A stretch of 38,162 bases of DNA, from the NCBI GenBank assembly GCA_964611335.1, contig CAZSXR010000007.1, positions 1-38,162 on the forward strand, in the 5' to 3' direction. The notes under the pieces are model-generated. The model worked only from the letters and a program-made list of their open reading frames with translations. It made no database searches and was not told the origin of the DNA. Position 1 is the first letter of the stretch. The number at the start of each line of letters is the position of its first letter. The translations under genes and the position numbers were made by a program. This document shows, in pieces, positions 1 through 8,570 of this stretch. Source of the DNA: BOG-1112 sp964611335 (GTDB lineage Bacteria > Bdellovibrionota_B > Oligoflexia > Oligoflexales > Bog-1112).

Positions 1-55
1 TATTGATGAGATACCCTGTAAGGGAAGCAACGACCTTAGCAACATATTTCATTCT
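1..55. repeat. Left copy of exact 55-bp terminal repeat
   Basis: These 55 bases recur without mismatch at the right end of the window (38108-38162). An overlap of exactly this size is typical of a de Bruijn assembly of a circular molecule. Joining the ends restores an intact capsid gene, so I read this as evidence of a complete circular or circularly permuted genome. It is probably not a biological long terminal repeat. Confidence 0.9.
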
Positions 56-898
56 AACTTCGACACCCTCAGCGTTTCTTTCATCGTCACGCCAACGTCG
101 AACCATTGGAACGTTTTTACGGAAAATGTATCCGCTGGAAGGTTGCTTTGGACCTGGACGCGCTGGTTTCCAACCAAAGAAACATTTATCGGATAACATC
201 GGAGCTACCGTCGATGTGCGGCCGAGATCACTTGTGTCGAGTTGAGCTTTCGATACATAAAACTCGGAAACACCAAAGAGCGAAGCAAGAAGCTGCTCTG
301 TGACGACCGCAGTTTGTGTGTATTTGATGCGATCGATAACGCTTTGATGATTCTTAGCCGCGTTGAATCCTGCAAAGGAAATCACACCGAAGTTAGGTGT
401 GTAACCTGAGTTAAGAAGTACGGTACTCATCGCAGTATCGACCACAGGAATTGGGTTACTTTGAACCGTATCAAGAGTCCAAAGTCCAGTTGCTGCAAGG
501 GATGTTCCTAACGACCAGTTTGTTGTCGTCATGAGATCCAAAACAGATTTTTCAAGTCGTCGAAGAATAACTTCTGTCAATTCTTCTGTGGTATCAACTC
601 TGAGATCTTGTTGATCAAAGTTGTCTATGTCATCGTCTGTTATGAAATCTTTTAAAGCATGATCTTCGAGAATGTAAGATCCTGTAGAAACTTCAAAGTA
701 GTGAGTTTGTGCTACACCCTTATTCGCTTTCAAAGTTTGAGGCAAACGAAAGTTAGGTGCGTAAATACGGTATTTATCCGAGTCTTTTATGACTGGTACT
801 TCTGGAAAAAGCTTCATCGCAATGAATTCGGAACTCTGATACTTGACAGAGACATTGCTAAGAAGTTGGTCTACATGTAACTGGCCTTTAAATGGCAT
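1..898 (-). CDS. Major capsid protein (N-terminal 299 codons; continues at right end)
   Basis: Minus-strand frame starting at ATG 898, open to base 2 with no stop, and in frame with the segment ending at 38097; joined length 302 aa. The N-terminus reads MPFKGQLHVDQLLSNVSVKY. The following pattern, in which FPEVPVIKDSDKY leads to APNFRLP, is typical of a phage major capsid family in which a short N-terminal region and a P-x-V/I-x-K-x-S-x-K-Y box precede the main fold. It should form the icosahedral shell. Upstream are the decoration protein and the protease/scaffold; downstream, across the contig ends, come the connector genes, which is the standard head order. A purine-rich Shine-Dalgarno (AAGGAGT) precedes the start. 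Family assignment rests on motif recall and position, not a search. Confidence 0.85.
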   Translation of the reverse strand, partial: MPFKGQLHVDQLLSNVSVKYQSSEFIAMKLFPEVPVIKDSDKYRIYAPNFRLPQTLKANKGVAQTHYFEVSTGSYILEDHALKDFITDDDIDNFDQQDLRVDTTEELTEVILRRLEKSVLDLMTTTNWSLGTSLAATGLWTLDTVQSNPIPVVDTAMSTVLLNSGYTPNFGVISFAGFNAAKNHQSVIDRIKYTQTAVVTEQLLASLFGVSEFYVSKAQLDTSDLGRTSTVAPMLSDKCFFGWKPARPGPKQPSSGYIFRKNVPMVRRWRDDERNAEGVEVRMKYVAKVVASLTGYLIN

Positions 899-925
899 AG
901 TTGTTTACTCCTTTTTAAAAAATTT

Positions 926-1324
926 TTAGCTCGCTCTGTCGTAACCTGGGATAATTAAAACTTTTGCTATGGTTCCAGTTCCGTCAACTTTCGGACCTAC
1001 CAAGATACCAAGATAAGCCGATGGATGCGAAATAGATGTTGATGTCATAGCTAAGGAGAATGGAATTCCACGTCCTGAGCTATCTGATGTAACGAGTTGT
1101 CCACTCACTACAGTGTCGTTAAAATATAGGTTTGCGATTCCGTTTAATTGAACAGGGATTGCGCCTGTTGTATCTAAAACAGTATCGATCGTAATACCGA
1201 TCGGTAAGCTTGTGATCGTGTCGGGATATTGAACTTTATGCGCGTTTGCAGTACTACAGCAAACAATTCTCTGTGCTGCAAGCGTTGTCAATACTCCAAA
1301 AGATTCTACTAATGCTCCTGACAT
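926..1324 (-). CDS. Head decoration (cement) protein, putative
   Basis: 132 aa, ATG start with a strong Shine-Dalgarno (AAGGAGC) about 7 bases upstream. The sequence is small, Gly/Thr/Ser/Val-rich and predicted all-beta, with no signal peptide or membrane segment. Proteins of this size and composition between the protease/scaffold and the capsid gene are usually trimeric cement proteins (lambda gpD-like or DUF2190-like). It starts MSGALVESFGVLTTLAAQRI, resembling small decoration proteins that begin with a short loop binding the capsid. The gap to the capsid start is 27 bp. The assignment is from position and composition; a minor head protein is the alternative. Confidence 0.6.
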   Translation of the reverse strand: MSGALVESFGVLTTLAAQRIVCCSTANAHKVQYPDTITSLPIGITIDTVLDTTGAIPVQLNGIANLYFNDTVVSGQLVTSDSSGRGIPFSLAMTSTSISHPSAYLGILVGPKVDGTGTIAKVLIIPGYDRAS

Positions 1325-1335
1325 ATTGAAGCTCC

Positions 1336-1866
1336 TTATTTCTTATCGTTTTGTTTCATGATTTGACGGTACGCTGCCGAGTATGAAACCTTATGAGTAG
1401 TCATATACTCATCAATCTTTTTTTCTAATTCCTTCAGAGAGTCTTCATTTTCTTTCGGTTCAATATTCTCTGTTTTTTCTGTTTTGTTGATTTTATAAAC
1501 TTCTTTGGCAAGTTTTAGAATTTCTTCTAAGGCTTGTTGAGAACTATATTTTTTGTCACCTACAGAAAATTCAAGTTTTGAAGTCGATCCTATAAGAGCC
1601 TTAACGAAAGGTGTCATTGAAGGAGCGATCAAACCCTTGCTTTGAAGATCGATCGAAAATTTCTCGATCTCGGCTTCTGTCTTTTGCCCTTCGAGAGTAA
1701 CAATTTTCTTTTCAGACTCTTCTTTGTACTGAGTAAAAGAGGTTTTTAATTCTTCATTTTCTTTGGTTGTTTTATCCAAAGTTGTTTTAAACACAGCTAG
1801 TTTTTTATCGACCTCTGCGTTTATGCGATCTTCGATTTCTTTTTGACTTAGAACTGTCTCAGACAT
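1336..1866 (-). CDS. Nested scaffold protein from internal start
   Basis: An in-frame ATG at codon 171 of the protease gene (1866) is preceded by a strong Shine-Dalgarno, GAGGGTGA at 1878-1871, about 7 bases upstream. The product would be 176 aa starting MSETVLSQKEIEDRINAEVD, which is exactly the coiled-coil scaffold half without the protease. This matches known arrangements: lambda Nu3 nested in gpC and Mu gpZ nested in gpI. The nested start also separates the two domains cleanly. Not proven; protein N-terminal data would decide it. Confidence 0.7.
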   Translation of the reverse strand: MSETVLSQKEIEDRINAEVDKKLAVFKTTLDKTTKENEELKTSFTQYKEESEKKIVTLEGQKTEAEIEKFSIDLQSKGLIAPSMTPFVKALIGSTSKLEFSVGDKKYSSQQALEEILKLAKEVYKINKTEKTENIEPKENEDSLKELEKKIDEYMTTHKVSYSAAYRQIMKQNDKK

Positions 1867-2376
1867 GTAGTCACCCTCATTTGAATCTTTTGTAAAGATC
1901 TTGGTTTCAATCTTATTTGACTTAATATCGTTTGTAAAATTCTGTGAAGCAGTTTTATAGAGTCCGAGTATATCGGATATGGTTTTAACTGCTGGTAATT
2001 CAGCTCCTAAAAGAGCAACCGCTGTTAGAAGATACGGATAGGTTTGATCGTCAAACGTGTAACCACTACAAAGTTCAATACTTACTTTTCTGTAAGCCTT
2101 CTTTTTTATGAGATCGTAAATCTTTTGAGGGATGTCTACAAAGTCCCCTAAAAGTTTTTTACCTTGAATGTAAACATTGTCAACCCAACCGGCGGCTGGA
2201 AGTCCTTCGTTTCTCAAAAGAGACTGTTCTTCGCTATGCCCTAGTTTTAGGACAGGCTTAACAAAGGACTTCGTAGACTCAAAACCCGAAACGATACTTT
2301 TCAAAACGTCGGAAGTAATTTCGTTTCCGTTCCAAGTCCCTTCTGCAAAAATTTCTACACCTTTTATGTCTGGCAT
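1336..2376 (-). CDS. Capsid maturation protease with C-terminal scaffold domain
   Basis: 346 aa in two parts. Residues 1 to about 150 look like a phage prohead protease: H47 (in KLGHSEEQ) and S99 (in YRKVSIEL) are separated by about 50 residues, like the catalytic His and Ser of HK97-type proteases, and a Mu gpI-like N-terminus of the 'GTWNGNEIT' type is present. Residues 170-346 are highly charged and coiled-coil-rich (KTTKENEELKTSFTQYKEE), as expected for a scaffold that fills the procapsid. The protease would cleave scaffold and capsid during maturation. It sits directly upstream of the decoration and capsid genes. An internal start gives the scaffold alone (see 1336-1866). The catalytic residues are inferred from spacing and context. 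Confidence 0.8.
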   Translation of the reverse strand: MPDIKGVEIFAEGTWNGNEITSDVLKSIVSGFESTKSFVKPVLKLGHSEEQSLLRNEGLPAAGWVDNVYIQGKKLLGDFVDIPQKIYDLIKKKAYRKVSIELCSGYTFDDQTYPYLLTAVALLGAELPAVKTISDILGLYKTASQNFTNDIKSNKIETKIFTKDSNEGDYMSETVLSQKEIEDRINAEVDKKLAVFKTTLDKTTKENEELKTSFTQYKEESEKKIVTLEGQKTEAEIEKFSIDLQSKGLIAPSMTPFVKALIGSTSKLEFSVGDKKYSSQQALEEILKLAKEVYKINKTEKTENIEPKENEDSLKELEKKIDEYMTTHKVSYSAAYRQIMKQNDKK

Positions 2377-2388
2377 TTCGCTTTCCTA

Positions 2389-2895
2389 CTATGGAGCTAT
2401 GTAACCTTGGATATTTATCCCATGTAATTTATCGCTTGTAGTTCCGTTAAGACCTAAAGCTGCACGAACTTTGATAGGTTGACGGAAGCTCATAAAGTGC
2501 ATGCCCCCTGTAGAACCGAAATCACCTTGGAAATAAACGGTTGTAGTAGCTGCTTCGATGAGCTTGTAGTTACAAAGAGTGAGCGAAGAAAGTTGGATAT
2601 CGGTTATATAAAGACTAAGACCGGCTGCTGGAGCTCCAAGTATTGCTCCTCCAGTTGTTGCACCGGCTGACCATGAAAGCGTTGTTTGAAAAAAGCGTGG
2701 GTTTCCGATATCTACAAAAAGAGCACCCTGCAAATTAGTTTTAAGGTGAGTTCGATCACCTTCTGCTGAAACTGCAGAAGGGTCAGTGCCGTCGTAATCG
2801 TAAGCCACTGCGCCAACTTTGATAGGATAAAGGGATGTAGTATCAGCTCCGTCGTGAGGTATTCCATAACCTGTTGACAATGATTTTGTAGCCAT
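2389..2895 (-). CDS. Virion structural protein, unknown role
   Basis: 168 aa, ATG with a G-rich Shine-Dalgarno (GGGGGAAA). Rich in Gly, Ala, Thr and Ser with short beta-type stretches, no signal peptide, no membrane segment and no catalytic motif I recognise. It lies between the portal and protease genes inside the head operon, which suggests a minor head or head-fibre protein. The segment GTDPSAVSAEGDRTHLKTNLQGALFVD is of a type often seen near the N-terminus of phage structural proteins of unknown fold. I do not recognise a specific family. Confidence 0.55.
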   Translation of the reverse strand: MATKSLSTGYGIPHDGADTTSLYPIKVGAVAYDYDGTDPSAVSAEGDRTHLKTNLQGALFVDIGNPRFFQTTLSWSAGATTGGAILGAPAAGLSLYITDIQLSSLTLCNYKLIEAATTTVYFQGDFGSTGGMHFMSFRQPIKVRAALGLNGTTSDKLHGINIQGYIAP

Positions 2896-2953
2896 TGGGT
2901 TTCCCCCTTTTTTTTAATAAAAATTGATTTTGGGGATATCATAGCACGACTAT

Positions 2954-5077
2954 TTATTGTTTAGGAAAGCCTGCGCCTTTATTTTCTTTTATGAAATCTT
3001 CGATCGGAGTTTTTCCAACCTTTGAATCAGGCTCAAAAGTTTCGTAAATTGTAATCGGTATTAAGAGGCTACGACAATTAAAGTGCATAGGTGGGATAGG
3101 CTGATCACCTGCCTTAAAAGTTTTTCCATGAAGTCCTCGACAAATATCTGTAGTACGATCGTCGAGAATTGCAGAGTACTGATAACCTGAGACAACTCCG
3201 CTTTCTTCAAAAAAAGCAATACGTCCCTTGTTCATCACCTCAGTAAATTTAGTTCGTGCGAAAGTTTCTAAGCTCGTGCTTGCCTTTTCTTTAGTCTCTT
3301 TGTTGACGATATCAATAACTTCAGCAATAGATTTTCCATCTTTAATAGCTTGGATGATAGCCAGACGTGCATTTTTTGTGACATTGTATTCCCAATCTCC
3401 AATAAATTGATTAGTTTCTTCTTCTAGTATCTTTAAAAATTCGTCAGAAACAATTGGTTTTGCAAAGTTAGATTTGAATATTTCCGAGGACGCTGTTTGT
3501 TTTGATGTTTTATATAAATCAAGTAAAGCCTTCTTAAGTTTTTGCCTTAAACCTGCAAGATTCTTAAGTGAGAGATCTCCGAGCTTGTCTACTTTTTGTC
3601 TTTGTACTATTTTTTTTTGATCAATATTATCTATAAAGTTTTTAAAAATATCATCTACAGCGCCTTTTGAAATTGCTAGAAATCCATCAAGGGCAGTATC
3701 AAGCTGTTTTTCTATTAAATCGGTATTGGTTTTATCTCCAAAAGATCCGCTTGACGCTTGATATTTTCTGTTTTTGGAATAGGTCGGCCCACCGTCTTTT
3801 GTAGGATAAACTGCGACATCAGGCGGTTCAGAAGGAACTTCTTCTGTTGGATTCATTTCAATATCTGTAACAGGAAAATTTATTATGTTTCGGAAATGAT
3901 CTATTTCTTCTTGAGATGGTGTATAGATATGTGATTTAGTTGCGTCGAGCCAAAGCTTGACATATTCGATTGTGTCATCTTTCGATATATCTCGAAACTT
4001 GAACTTAGGATAATTATCCACAAAACCAAAATTATATAAAACAATCGGCCAGACGATCTCATTGTTTATAACCTTTTCTAAAAGCTCCCTTCTTCTAGCT
4101 ATATGCTTAAAAAATATTTCTATTTGAGATTTACCGAGAGAAAAACTTCCTCCGCTTGTTTCGCTACCTTGAAAACCTAACAAGTCTGGTATAAGAAGCG
4201 ATCTTCCAATAAACATGTTGAACATGTTTATACCTTTTATAAAGGCTTCACCGTTTGATTTTGCTTCTAGAAATTCTACTTCGAAATGCTTCGGTATAAG
4301 CATTGCAGTTTTGGTTTGAAATTTTTTAATCGCATTATAAACCTGCTCTTGTGCTTCTTTTGTTGCTGAAGAATCGTATTTTGCGATTGGTATGGGACCA
4401 GCGGCCTTCTCGATAAAAATCGCATACCAACGTGTTATATGTTTTTTTGTAAACCAAGCTTGATACGCTGGCCTTAGATCGGAAGTTCCATAAGGGTTTT
4501 GGAATTTACGTTTGTTTATATAATGGATAAGGCAATCTTTTGGAATTTCTATATTTTTCTTAGATCCTTGCTGTTGATACTTTTTAATATTTCCAGCATC
4601 GTCTGTTTCAAAAAGCCAAGTGCCTGGGTATCTTGTTTTAATAGCTTTAAGAGAAAGCTTTCCGTCGTCTCTTAGCTTAAATATTTTCTCGCTTGCGGAA
4701 AAACCAAACTCATACGCACTAATAATTTCTTCGAGCATTTCCTCAAAAGACCATTCAGGATCTTCACAGATAGCAATTTTAAGATCCTCGACAATATCTT
4801 CGTGTCCGTCTTCTGCTGAAATAAAATCAAAGCCAGATGAAAGAACCAGATCTTTTTTGATTTGAAGACATACGGATACCTGATCGTCTTTTAGCATTTC
4901 TTCATAAATAGTATAATCCTGATGTTTTTGTATAAGCTCATCAGGGTTCCATGGAGAAAGCATAGAATCTGGATATAGATAGGAGTCTCTCGTCGTCGTT
5001 TCTATAAACGATATTCCAGAGTTTTCGTTATAAGGGTTATTACTTTCAGAGCTTTTTATGATTTCTTCGTTTGGCAT
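2954..5077 (-). CDS. Portal protein (DUF935, Mu gp29-like) fused to MuF-like head morphogenesis domain
   Basis: 707 aa, much longer than a usual portal (about 450-520 aa). Residues to about 420 resemble the Mu gp29/DUF935 portal family (WNPDELI near the start, YEEMLKDDQVSVCLQ, NPYGTSDLRPAYQAW, and the SGGSFSLG loop). The C-terminal 200 residues end with a MuF/SPP1 gp7 signature: DDRTTDICRGLHGK, then PPMHFNCRS. The product should be the dodecameric portal at the packaging vertex, with the MuF part as an internal minor head protein. Only 2 bp separate it from the terminase gene upstream. A Pro-rich linker (PTEEVPSEPPD) marks the join, so a real fusion is likelier than a sequencing error, as the frame is uninterrupted. 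Confidence 0.85.
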   Translation of the reverse strand: MPNEEIIKSSESNNPYNENSGISFIETTTRDSYLYPDSMLSPWNPDELIQKHQDYTIYEEMLKDDQVSVCLQIKKDLVLSSGFDFISAEDGHEDIVEDLKIAICEDPEWSFEEMLEEIISAYEFGFSASEKIFKLRDDGKLSLKAIKTRYPGTWLFETDDAGNIKKYQQQGSKKNIEIPKDCLIHYINKRKFQNPYGTSDLRPAYQAWFTKKHITRWYAIFIEKAAGPIPIAKYDSSATKEAQEQVYNAIKKFQTKTAMLIPKHFEVEFLEAKSNGEAFIKGINMFNMFIGRSLLIPDLLGFQGSETSGGSFSLGKSQIEIFFKHIARRRELLEKVINNEIVWPIVLYNFGFVDNYPKFKFRDISKDDTIEYVKLWLDATKSHIYTPSQEEIDHFRNIINFPVTDIEMNPTEEVPSEPPDVAVYPTKDGGPTYSKNRKYQASSGSFGDKTNTDLIEKQLDTALDGFLAISKGAVDDIFKNFIDNIDQKKIVQRQKVDKLGDLSLKNLAGLRQKLKKALLDLYKTSKQTASSEIFKSNFAKPIVSDEFLKILEEETNQFIGDWEYNVTKNARLAIIQAIKDGKSIAEVIDIVNKETKEKASTSLETFARTKFTEVMNKGRIAFFEESGVVSGYQYSAILDDRTTDICRGLHGKTFKAGDQPIPPMHFNCRSLLIPITIYETFEPDSKVGKTPIEDFIKENKGAGFPKQ

Positions 5078-5079
5078 TT

Positions 5080-6603
5080 TTAAATCCTAATCGAGTTATT
5101 AACATCTTCGTAGAGCTTGTTTTTTTGAATCCCTTGCAAAAGCATTTGTACGGCTATAGAACCGGCTATTACGCAATCATCAAATCGACCTTTTGGAGCT
5201 TGAATTTTGCCTTTTTCCTCTATTAGCATTCTTGTCTCTTTAAGCGTCTGTTTTGAATTCATAATTACTGTTTCTGAGCTAACAGCTTCTATAAATTGAT
5301 CGATCATTATTGGACGTGTCAGAGAAGTTGTTAGCCAACCTGGCTCGTCAAACTTGTCTTCACGGTAATATAAATTCGAATATTTTATATTTTCTCGAAG
5401 TTCCAACAAAACTGCGTGCCCATGGTTATTAAGTTCCACTGCTAACAAGGGTACCTTATTAGCCGATGTAAAAATATCACACATGAGCTTTAATTTTTTT
5501 GCAAACAAAAATGGCGATAGGTGTCCTCGAAAAAATGCAACCTCTTCAAGATCTTCCACGCAAAGAACCGAGCAAACCGAAAAGTCCGCACCGACACCTT
5601 GAGAAACATCAGCTCCTAGAATGTAGTTTTTTTTCGGATTTCTTTTATGAAAGATTTGGATTTCTTCGATGACTTCAATGACAGGCTTTGTTTTCTCGAT
5701 AAGAAGTGTGAATAAAGCTTGGTTGACGACTGTTCGTCCTGAGTGAATAAAACAGGTTATATCGTCTTCTGGATACTCTTGAATATACTCTTTCTTAAGT
5801 TCCTCTTGCTTAAAGCGACGGTAATTTATTTGAGATGGAGAAATATCGATATTAAAAGATGACTTCGTACTTTCTATAAACTTTTTTTCTTCTTCAGTAG
5901 GTCTATATAAAACATCGGTGTCTATTTTATACTCAGGGTTAAAAAACCAAGGAAAGAAGAATTTCTCGTAGTTCGACTCGTTATCTGCCCACATCTCATA
6001 AAAGAAATTCTCAAGGCCGTTCGGAGTCGTTTCAATTGTTACTATCCCATCGATAGGAACAGCCTGTAGAGTTGCGTTTAATCGCTTTTGATCCATGAAA
6101 GCGGCTTCGGAAACGTGAAGCCAATGGATAGTGTCTCCTCTGCTTTCAAGATCGCAATAGATCCTAGAATTGATCTCAGGAAAGAACATTTCATACTTGG
6201 ATCCACCTCCTCGATCAAGTTCAGGCTTTAGATTGTTTGGAAGGAGTTTATAGGCGTTTCTAGGGGTATTGAAGATCTTTGCTATGCCATCGTCTTCGTG
6301 CGCCAATATACAAGCAGTAAAGTTTCTCGTGAATAGAACTTTATCCAGTTGACGTAAAACCTCTCCAGTCGTCACTCCGTGTTGCCTAGCTTTTAAGATC
6401 ATTTTTCGTTTTGAAGGTGAGTCGTTAAGGATCTTTTGAACAGGGTTTTCTTGAAACTTGATTCTTTGAGAACTCTTGTTCACGATTGTGTAGAGATTAT
6501 TCAGGCGCCAGCGTGGGTTTTTAAAATTCTCATATAAAATCAACTTGAGACACCTCTGAAAGCTTAAGTGAGCTTTGCTTCCTTCCCTGTAAACTTCTCC
6601 CAC
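5080..6603 (-). CDS. terL: Terminase large subunit
   Basis: 507 aa packaging ATPase and nuclease. ATPase: Walker A-like KARQHGVTT at 71-79, Walker B with catalytic Glu in WLHVSEAAF (E166), and coupling motif TIETTPNG at 189-196. Nuclease (RNase H fold): D332 in ILGADVSQG, E390 in LLAVELNNHG, D475/D476 in GRFDDCVIAG. The listed start is GTG at 6603 and overlaps the methyltransferase gene by 40 bp. A TTG at 6543 has a better Shine-Dalgarno (AGAGGTG, 7-base spacing) and may be the true start, since the Walker A still lies downstream. It is followed by the portal gene after 2 bp. The small subunit is about 3 kb upstream, an unusual separation. Confidence 0.92.
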   Translation of the reverse strand: MGEVYREGSKAHLSFQRCLKLILYENFKNPRWRLNNLYTIVNKSSQRIKFQENPVQKILNDSPSKRKMILKARQHGVTTGEVLRQLDKVLFTRNFTACILAHEDDGIAKIFNTPRNAYKLLPNNLKPELDRGGGSKYEMFFPEINSRIYCDLESRGDTIHWLHVSEAAFMDQKRLNATLQAVPIDGIVTIETTPNGLENFFYEMWADNESNYEKFFFPWFFNPEYKIDTDVLYRPTEEEKKFIESTKSSFNIDISPSQINYRRFKQEELKKEYIQEYPEDDITCFIHSGRTVVNQALFTLLIEKTKPVIEVIEEIQIFHKRNPKKNYILGADVSQGVGADFSVCSVLCVEDLEEVAFFRGHLSPFLFAKKLKLMCDIFTSANKVPLLAVELNNHGHAVLLELRENIKYSNLYYREDKFDEPGWLTTSLTRPIMIDQFIEAVSSETVIMNSKQTLKETRMLIEEKGKIQAPKGRFDDCVIAGSIAVQMLLQGIQKNKLYEDVNNSIRI

Positions 6604-7733
6604 CTAGTTAAAATCACATCGCAGTAATGAGGATCTATTTCCAACCCAAAACACCGTCTTTCTAACCTCTCAGATGCTATTAGCGTTGTTCCAGATCCTA
6701 GAAATGCGTCAAGTATAAGGTCGTCTTTCTTTGAGCTATTACTGATGAGGTATTCCACTAGGGCAACGGGCTTCATTGTTGGATGTTCCTCACTTCGTTT
6801 TGGCCTTGGAAAGTTTAAAACTGTAGTTTGTTTTCTATCCGTATGCCAGCTATGAGCGTGCCCTTCAATCCAACCGTAAAGGATCGGCTCGTGTTGCCAA
6901 TGGTAATCTTGTCTTCCCATGACCATAGAGTCTTTAACCCATACCAAGCACTGTTTTAGTGTCATCCCAGCATTCTTAACTGCCTGTCTAAAATGAAGGC
7001 CAAATGTATCTGCATGGGCAATATAAAAACTTCCACCACGTTTCATAGATGAGCTCATATTGCTAAAAGCGTCTGATAAAAATTGAATGAATTTTCCCTC
7101 ATCCATTTTGTCATTTTGGATTTTAAGAGCGTCTTTTGTTTTTCCTACATACGCAACGTTATAAGGTGGATCGGTGAATACCATATCAGCTTTTTCATTA
7201 TTCATAAGCTTTTGCACGGATAATGTATCAGTGCTATCACCACATAAAAGCTTATGCCCACCGAGAATCCAAAGATCCCCTACCTTGCAGCGTGTTTCAA
7301 CTTTATCAGGAATTTCGTCATCTGCAGTTAAACCAGAGTTACCATGTTCTTTCAAAAGTCTTTCAAGATCCTTATCATCAAAGCCAATGCTTCCAAGATC
7401 GAAGTCTTCTATTTTAAGACCTTCGAGAGTTTTACTTAAAACATCGTTATCCCATTCTGCTAGCTCACCCGTTCTATTGTCAGCTATGGCATAGGCTATA
7501 GCTTCGATTCCTGTGAGCTTTGATCGTATGATACCTATTTGATCCCAACCTAAAGTCTTCGCTGCAGCTAGCGTACCGTTACCCGCTATTACGATATTGT
7601 CCGAGGATACCACTATAGGCTTTTGTTGGCCGAATTTAGCGAGGGAGCCTTTGATAGCATCTAGATTCTTTTTAGAGTGTTTTCTTGCGTTAGAGGGATC
7701 TTCAATAAGAGCAGAAATAGGCGCGTATTCCAT
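6564..7733 (-). CDS. DNA methyltransferase with N-terminal ParB-like domain
   Basis: 389 aa. Residues 1-95 form a ParB/sulfiredoxin-like domain (PISALIEDPSNARKHS, then GQQKPIVVSS, VIAGNGTLAAAK). Residues 150-389 form a DNA N6-adenine or N4-cytosine methyltransferase: catalytic DPPY at 188-191 (MVFTDPPYNVAY) precedes the SAM-binding FLGSGTT near the C-terminus, an order typical of the beta group. The family is common in phages, where it likely protects phage DNA from restriction; the ParB-like part may aid DNA binding. No cognate endonuclease is seen nearby. It is the first gene after the 7734-7907 intergenic region and is translationally overlapped by the terminase gene. Target sequence cannot be read from the protein. 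Confidence 0.9.
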   Translation of the reverse strand: MEYAPISALIEDPSNARKHSKKNLDAIKGSLAKFGQQKPIVVSSDNIVIAGNGTLAAAKTLGWDQIGIIRSKLTGIEAIAYAIADNRTGELAEWDNDVLSKTLEGLKIEDFDLGSIGFDDKDLERLLKEHGNSGLTADDEIPDKVETRCKVGDLWILGGHKLLCGDSTDTLSVQKLMNNEKADMVFTDPPYNVAYVGKTKDALKIQNDKMDEGKFIQFLSDAFSNMSSSMKRGGSFYIAHADTFGLHFRQAVKNAGMTLKQCLVWVKDSMVMGRQDYHWQHEPILYGWIEGHAHSWHTDRKQTTVLNFPRPKRSEEHPTMKPVALVEYLISNSSKKDDLILDAFLGSGTTLIASERLERRCFGLEIDPHYCDVILTRWEKFTGKEAKLT

Positions 7734-7851
7734 AGATAGATTCTCTTAAATTAAGTTGTAATAATGAAAGATTCTTTCTAACGCTTTGAATTTAGGCAAG
7801 TGTTTTTTAGGTAATAATTAAAGTTTTTCTCAAAAAATGCCGAAGAGCTGG

Positions 7852-7879
7852 TACGAGGATAATTACCTCGTATACGAGG
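7852..7879. promoter_or_regulatory. Cluster of three TACGAGG half-sites (operator-like inverted repeats)
   Basis: TACGAGG (7852-7858), its complement CCTCGTA (7866-7872) after a 7-base spacer, then TACGAGG again (7873-7879) directly adjoining. The last two make a perfect 14-bp palindrome. The cluster lies in the 174-bp gap between the exported-protein cassette and the methyltransferase-terminase operon. No U-run follows on either strand at the expected distance, so an operator or alternative hairpin is likelier than a terminator. The binding protein is unknown. Confidence 0.5.
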
Positions 7880-7907
7880 CATGTAGTGAAGTTAAATCAA
7901 GATAGGT

Positions 7908-8570
7908 CTACTTCTTTTCAACATAGTTATCTCTACTACGATCGCGCATAGAATCATGGTAAATTCTATCAACCGTATCTCTAATTTCACGAGTAGACGA
8001 GTCTCTATATTCACGATAACCGTCACGATGTGGACCAGTTTCTCTAGAGTCAGTAGTAAAAGTCCTGCCGTTTAACCCATAAACGGACGTTCTGATGTCG
8101 TCTCGACCAGTATTTTCACTTCTCAGTTCGTGACCATGACCGGCCGTAAAATCACCTAGAGTCGGAATATTATTTCCGTTAATACTTTTTTTAAGCTCGT
8201 TTACTTCCCTTACTAGCATTTCTATTTGCTTTTCCATTTGTTCAATTTTCTGATCTTTAACTGCTTCGCTTCTAAGGTCTGTATATAGTCCTTTTGCGAT
8301 CTCAACACCTCCTCCGACTAGGTAAGCAGCGCCAGCGTGCGCACTGATGTATTTAATCGCTGTCCCTGTAGCTGCACCAACAACGCCTCGCTCGAAAAGT
8401 ATCTGATATTTATTTCCTTCGGAAACAAACTCTACGACAGATTCAAACATATCGTAGTGTGCGTCTACGAAATCAGAAAAATCCTCGTCCGACATATCGT
8501 GAAAGCGAGCTTGGCTACCTATTGCAAAGTTTGAAAGTAGTAGTGACGTTATAAGTAAAGACGTAATCAT
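7908..8570 (-). CDS. Exported protein with coiled coil, unknown function
   Basis: 220 aa. The N-terminus MITSLLITSLLLSNFAIGSQA is a signal peptide with likely cleavage near residue 19-21 (Ala-Ile-Gly-Ser). A weakly hydrophobic Gly/Ala segment around residues 62-85 may be a second membrane-associated helix (VVGAATGTAIKYISAHAGAA). A coiled coil follows (KIEQMEKQIEMLVREVNELKK), and the last 60 residues are Arg/Asp/Glu-rich with repeated R-D-S type motifs. Its ATG overlaps the stop of the 51-aa membrane gene (ATGA), so the two are translationally coupled. I do not recognise a family. It could act in the envelope during lysis or superinfection exclusion; that is only inference from export. Confidence 0.6.
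   Translation of the reverse strand: MITSLLITSLLLSNFAIGSQARFHDMSDEDFSDFVDAHYDMFESVVEFVSEGNKYQILFERGVVGAATGTAIKYISAHAGAAYLVGGGVEIAKGLYTDLRSEAVKDQKIEQMEKQIEMLVREVNELKKSINGNNIPTLGDFTAGHGHELRSENTGRDDIRTSVYGLNGRTFTTDSRETGPHRDGYREYRDSSTREIRDTVDRIYHDSMRDRSRDNYVEKK

Noticed and set aside
1..303. Plus-strand frames at the left end
   Set aside because: They are antisense to the capsid gene, which is open throughout and closes across the contig ends.
7174..7494. Plus-strand frame within the methyltransferase gene
   Set aside because: Antisense to conserved methyltransferase and ParB motifs; Ser/Leu-rich shadow.
7852..7879. Terminator
   Set aside because: No T-run follows the stem on either strand at the correct distance.
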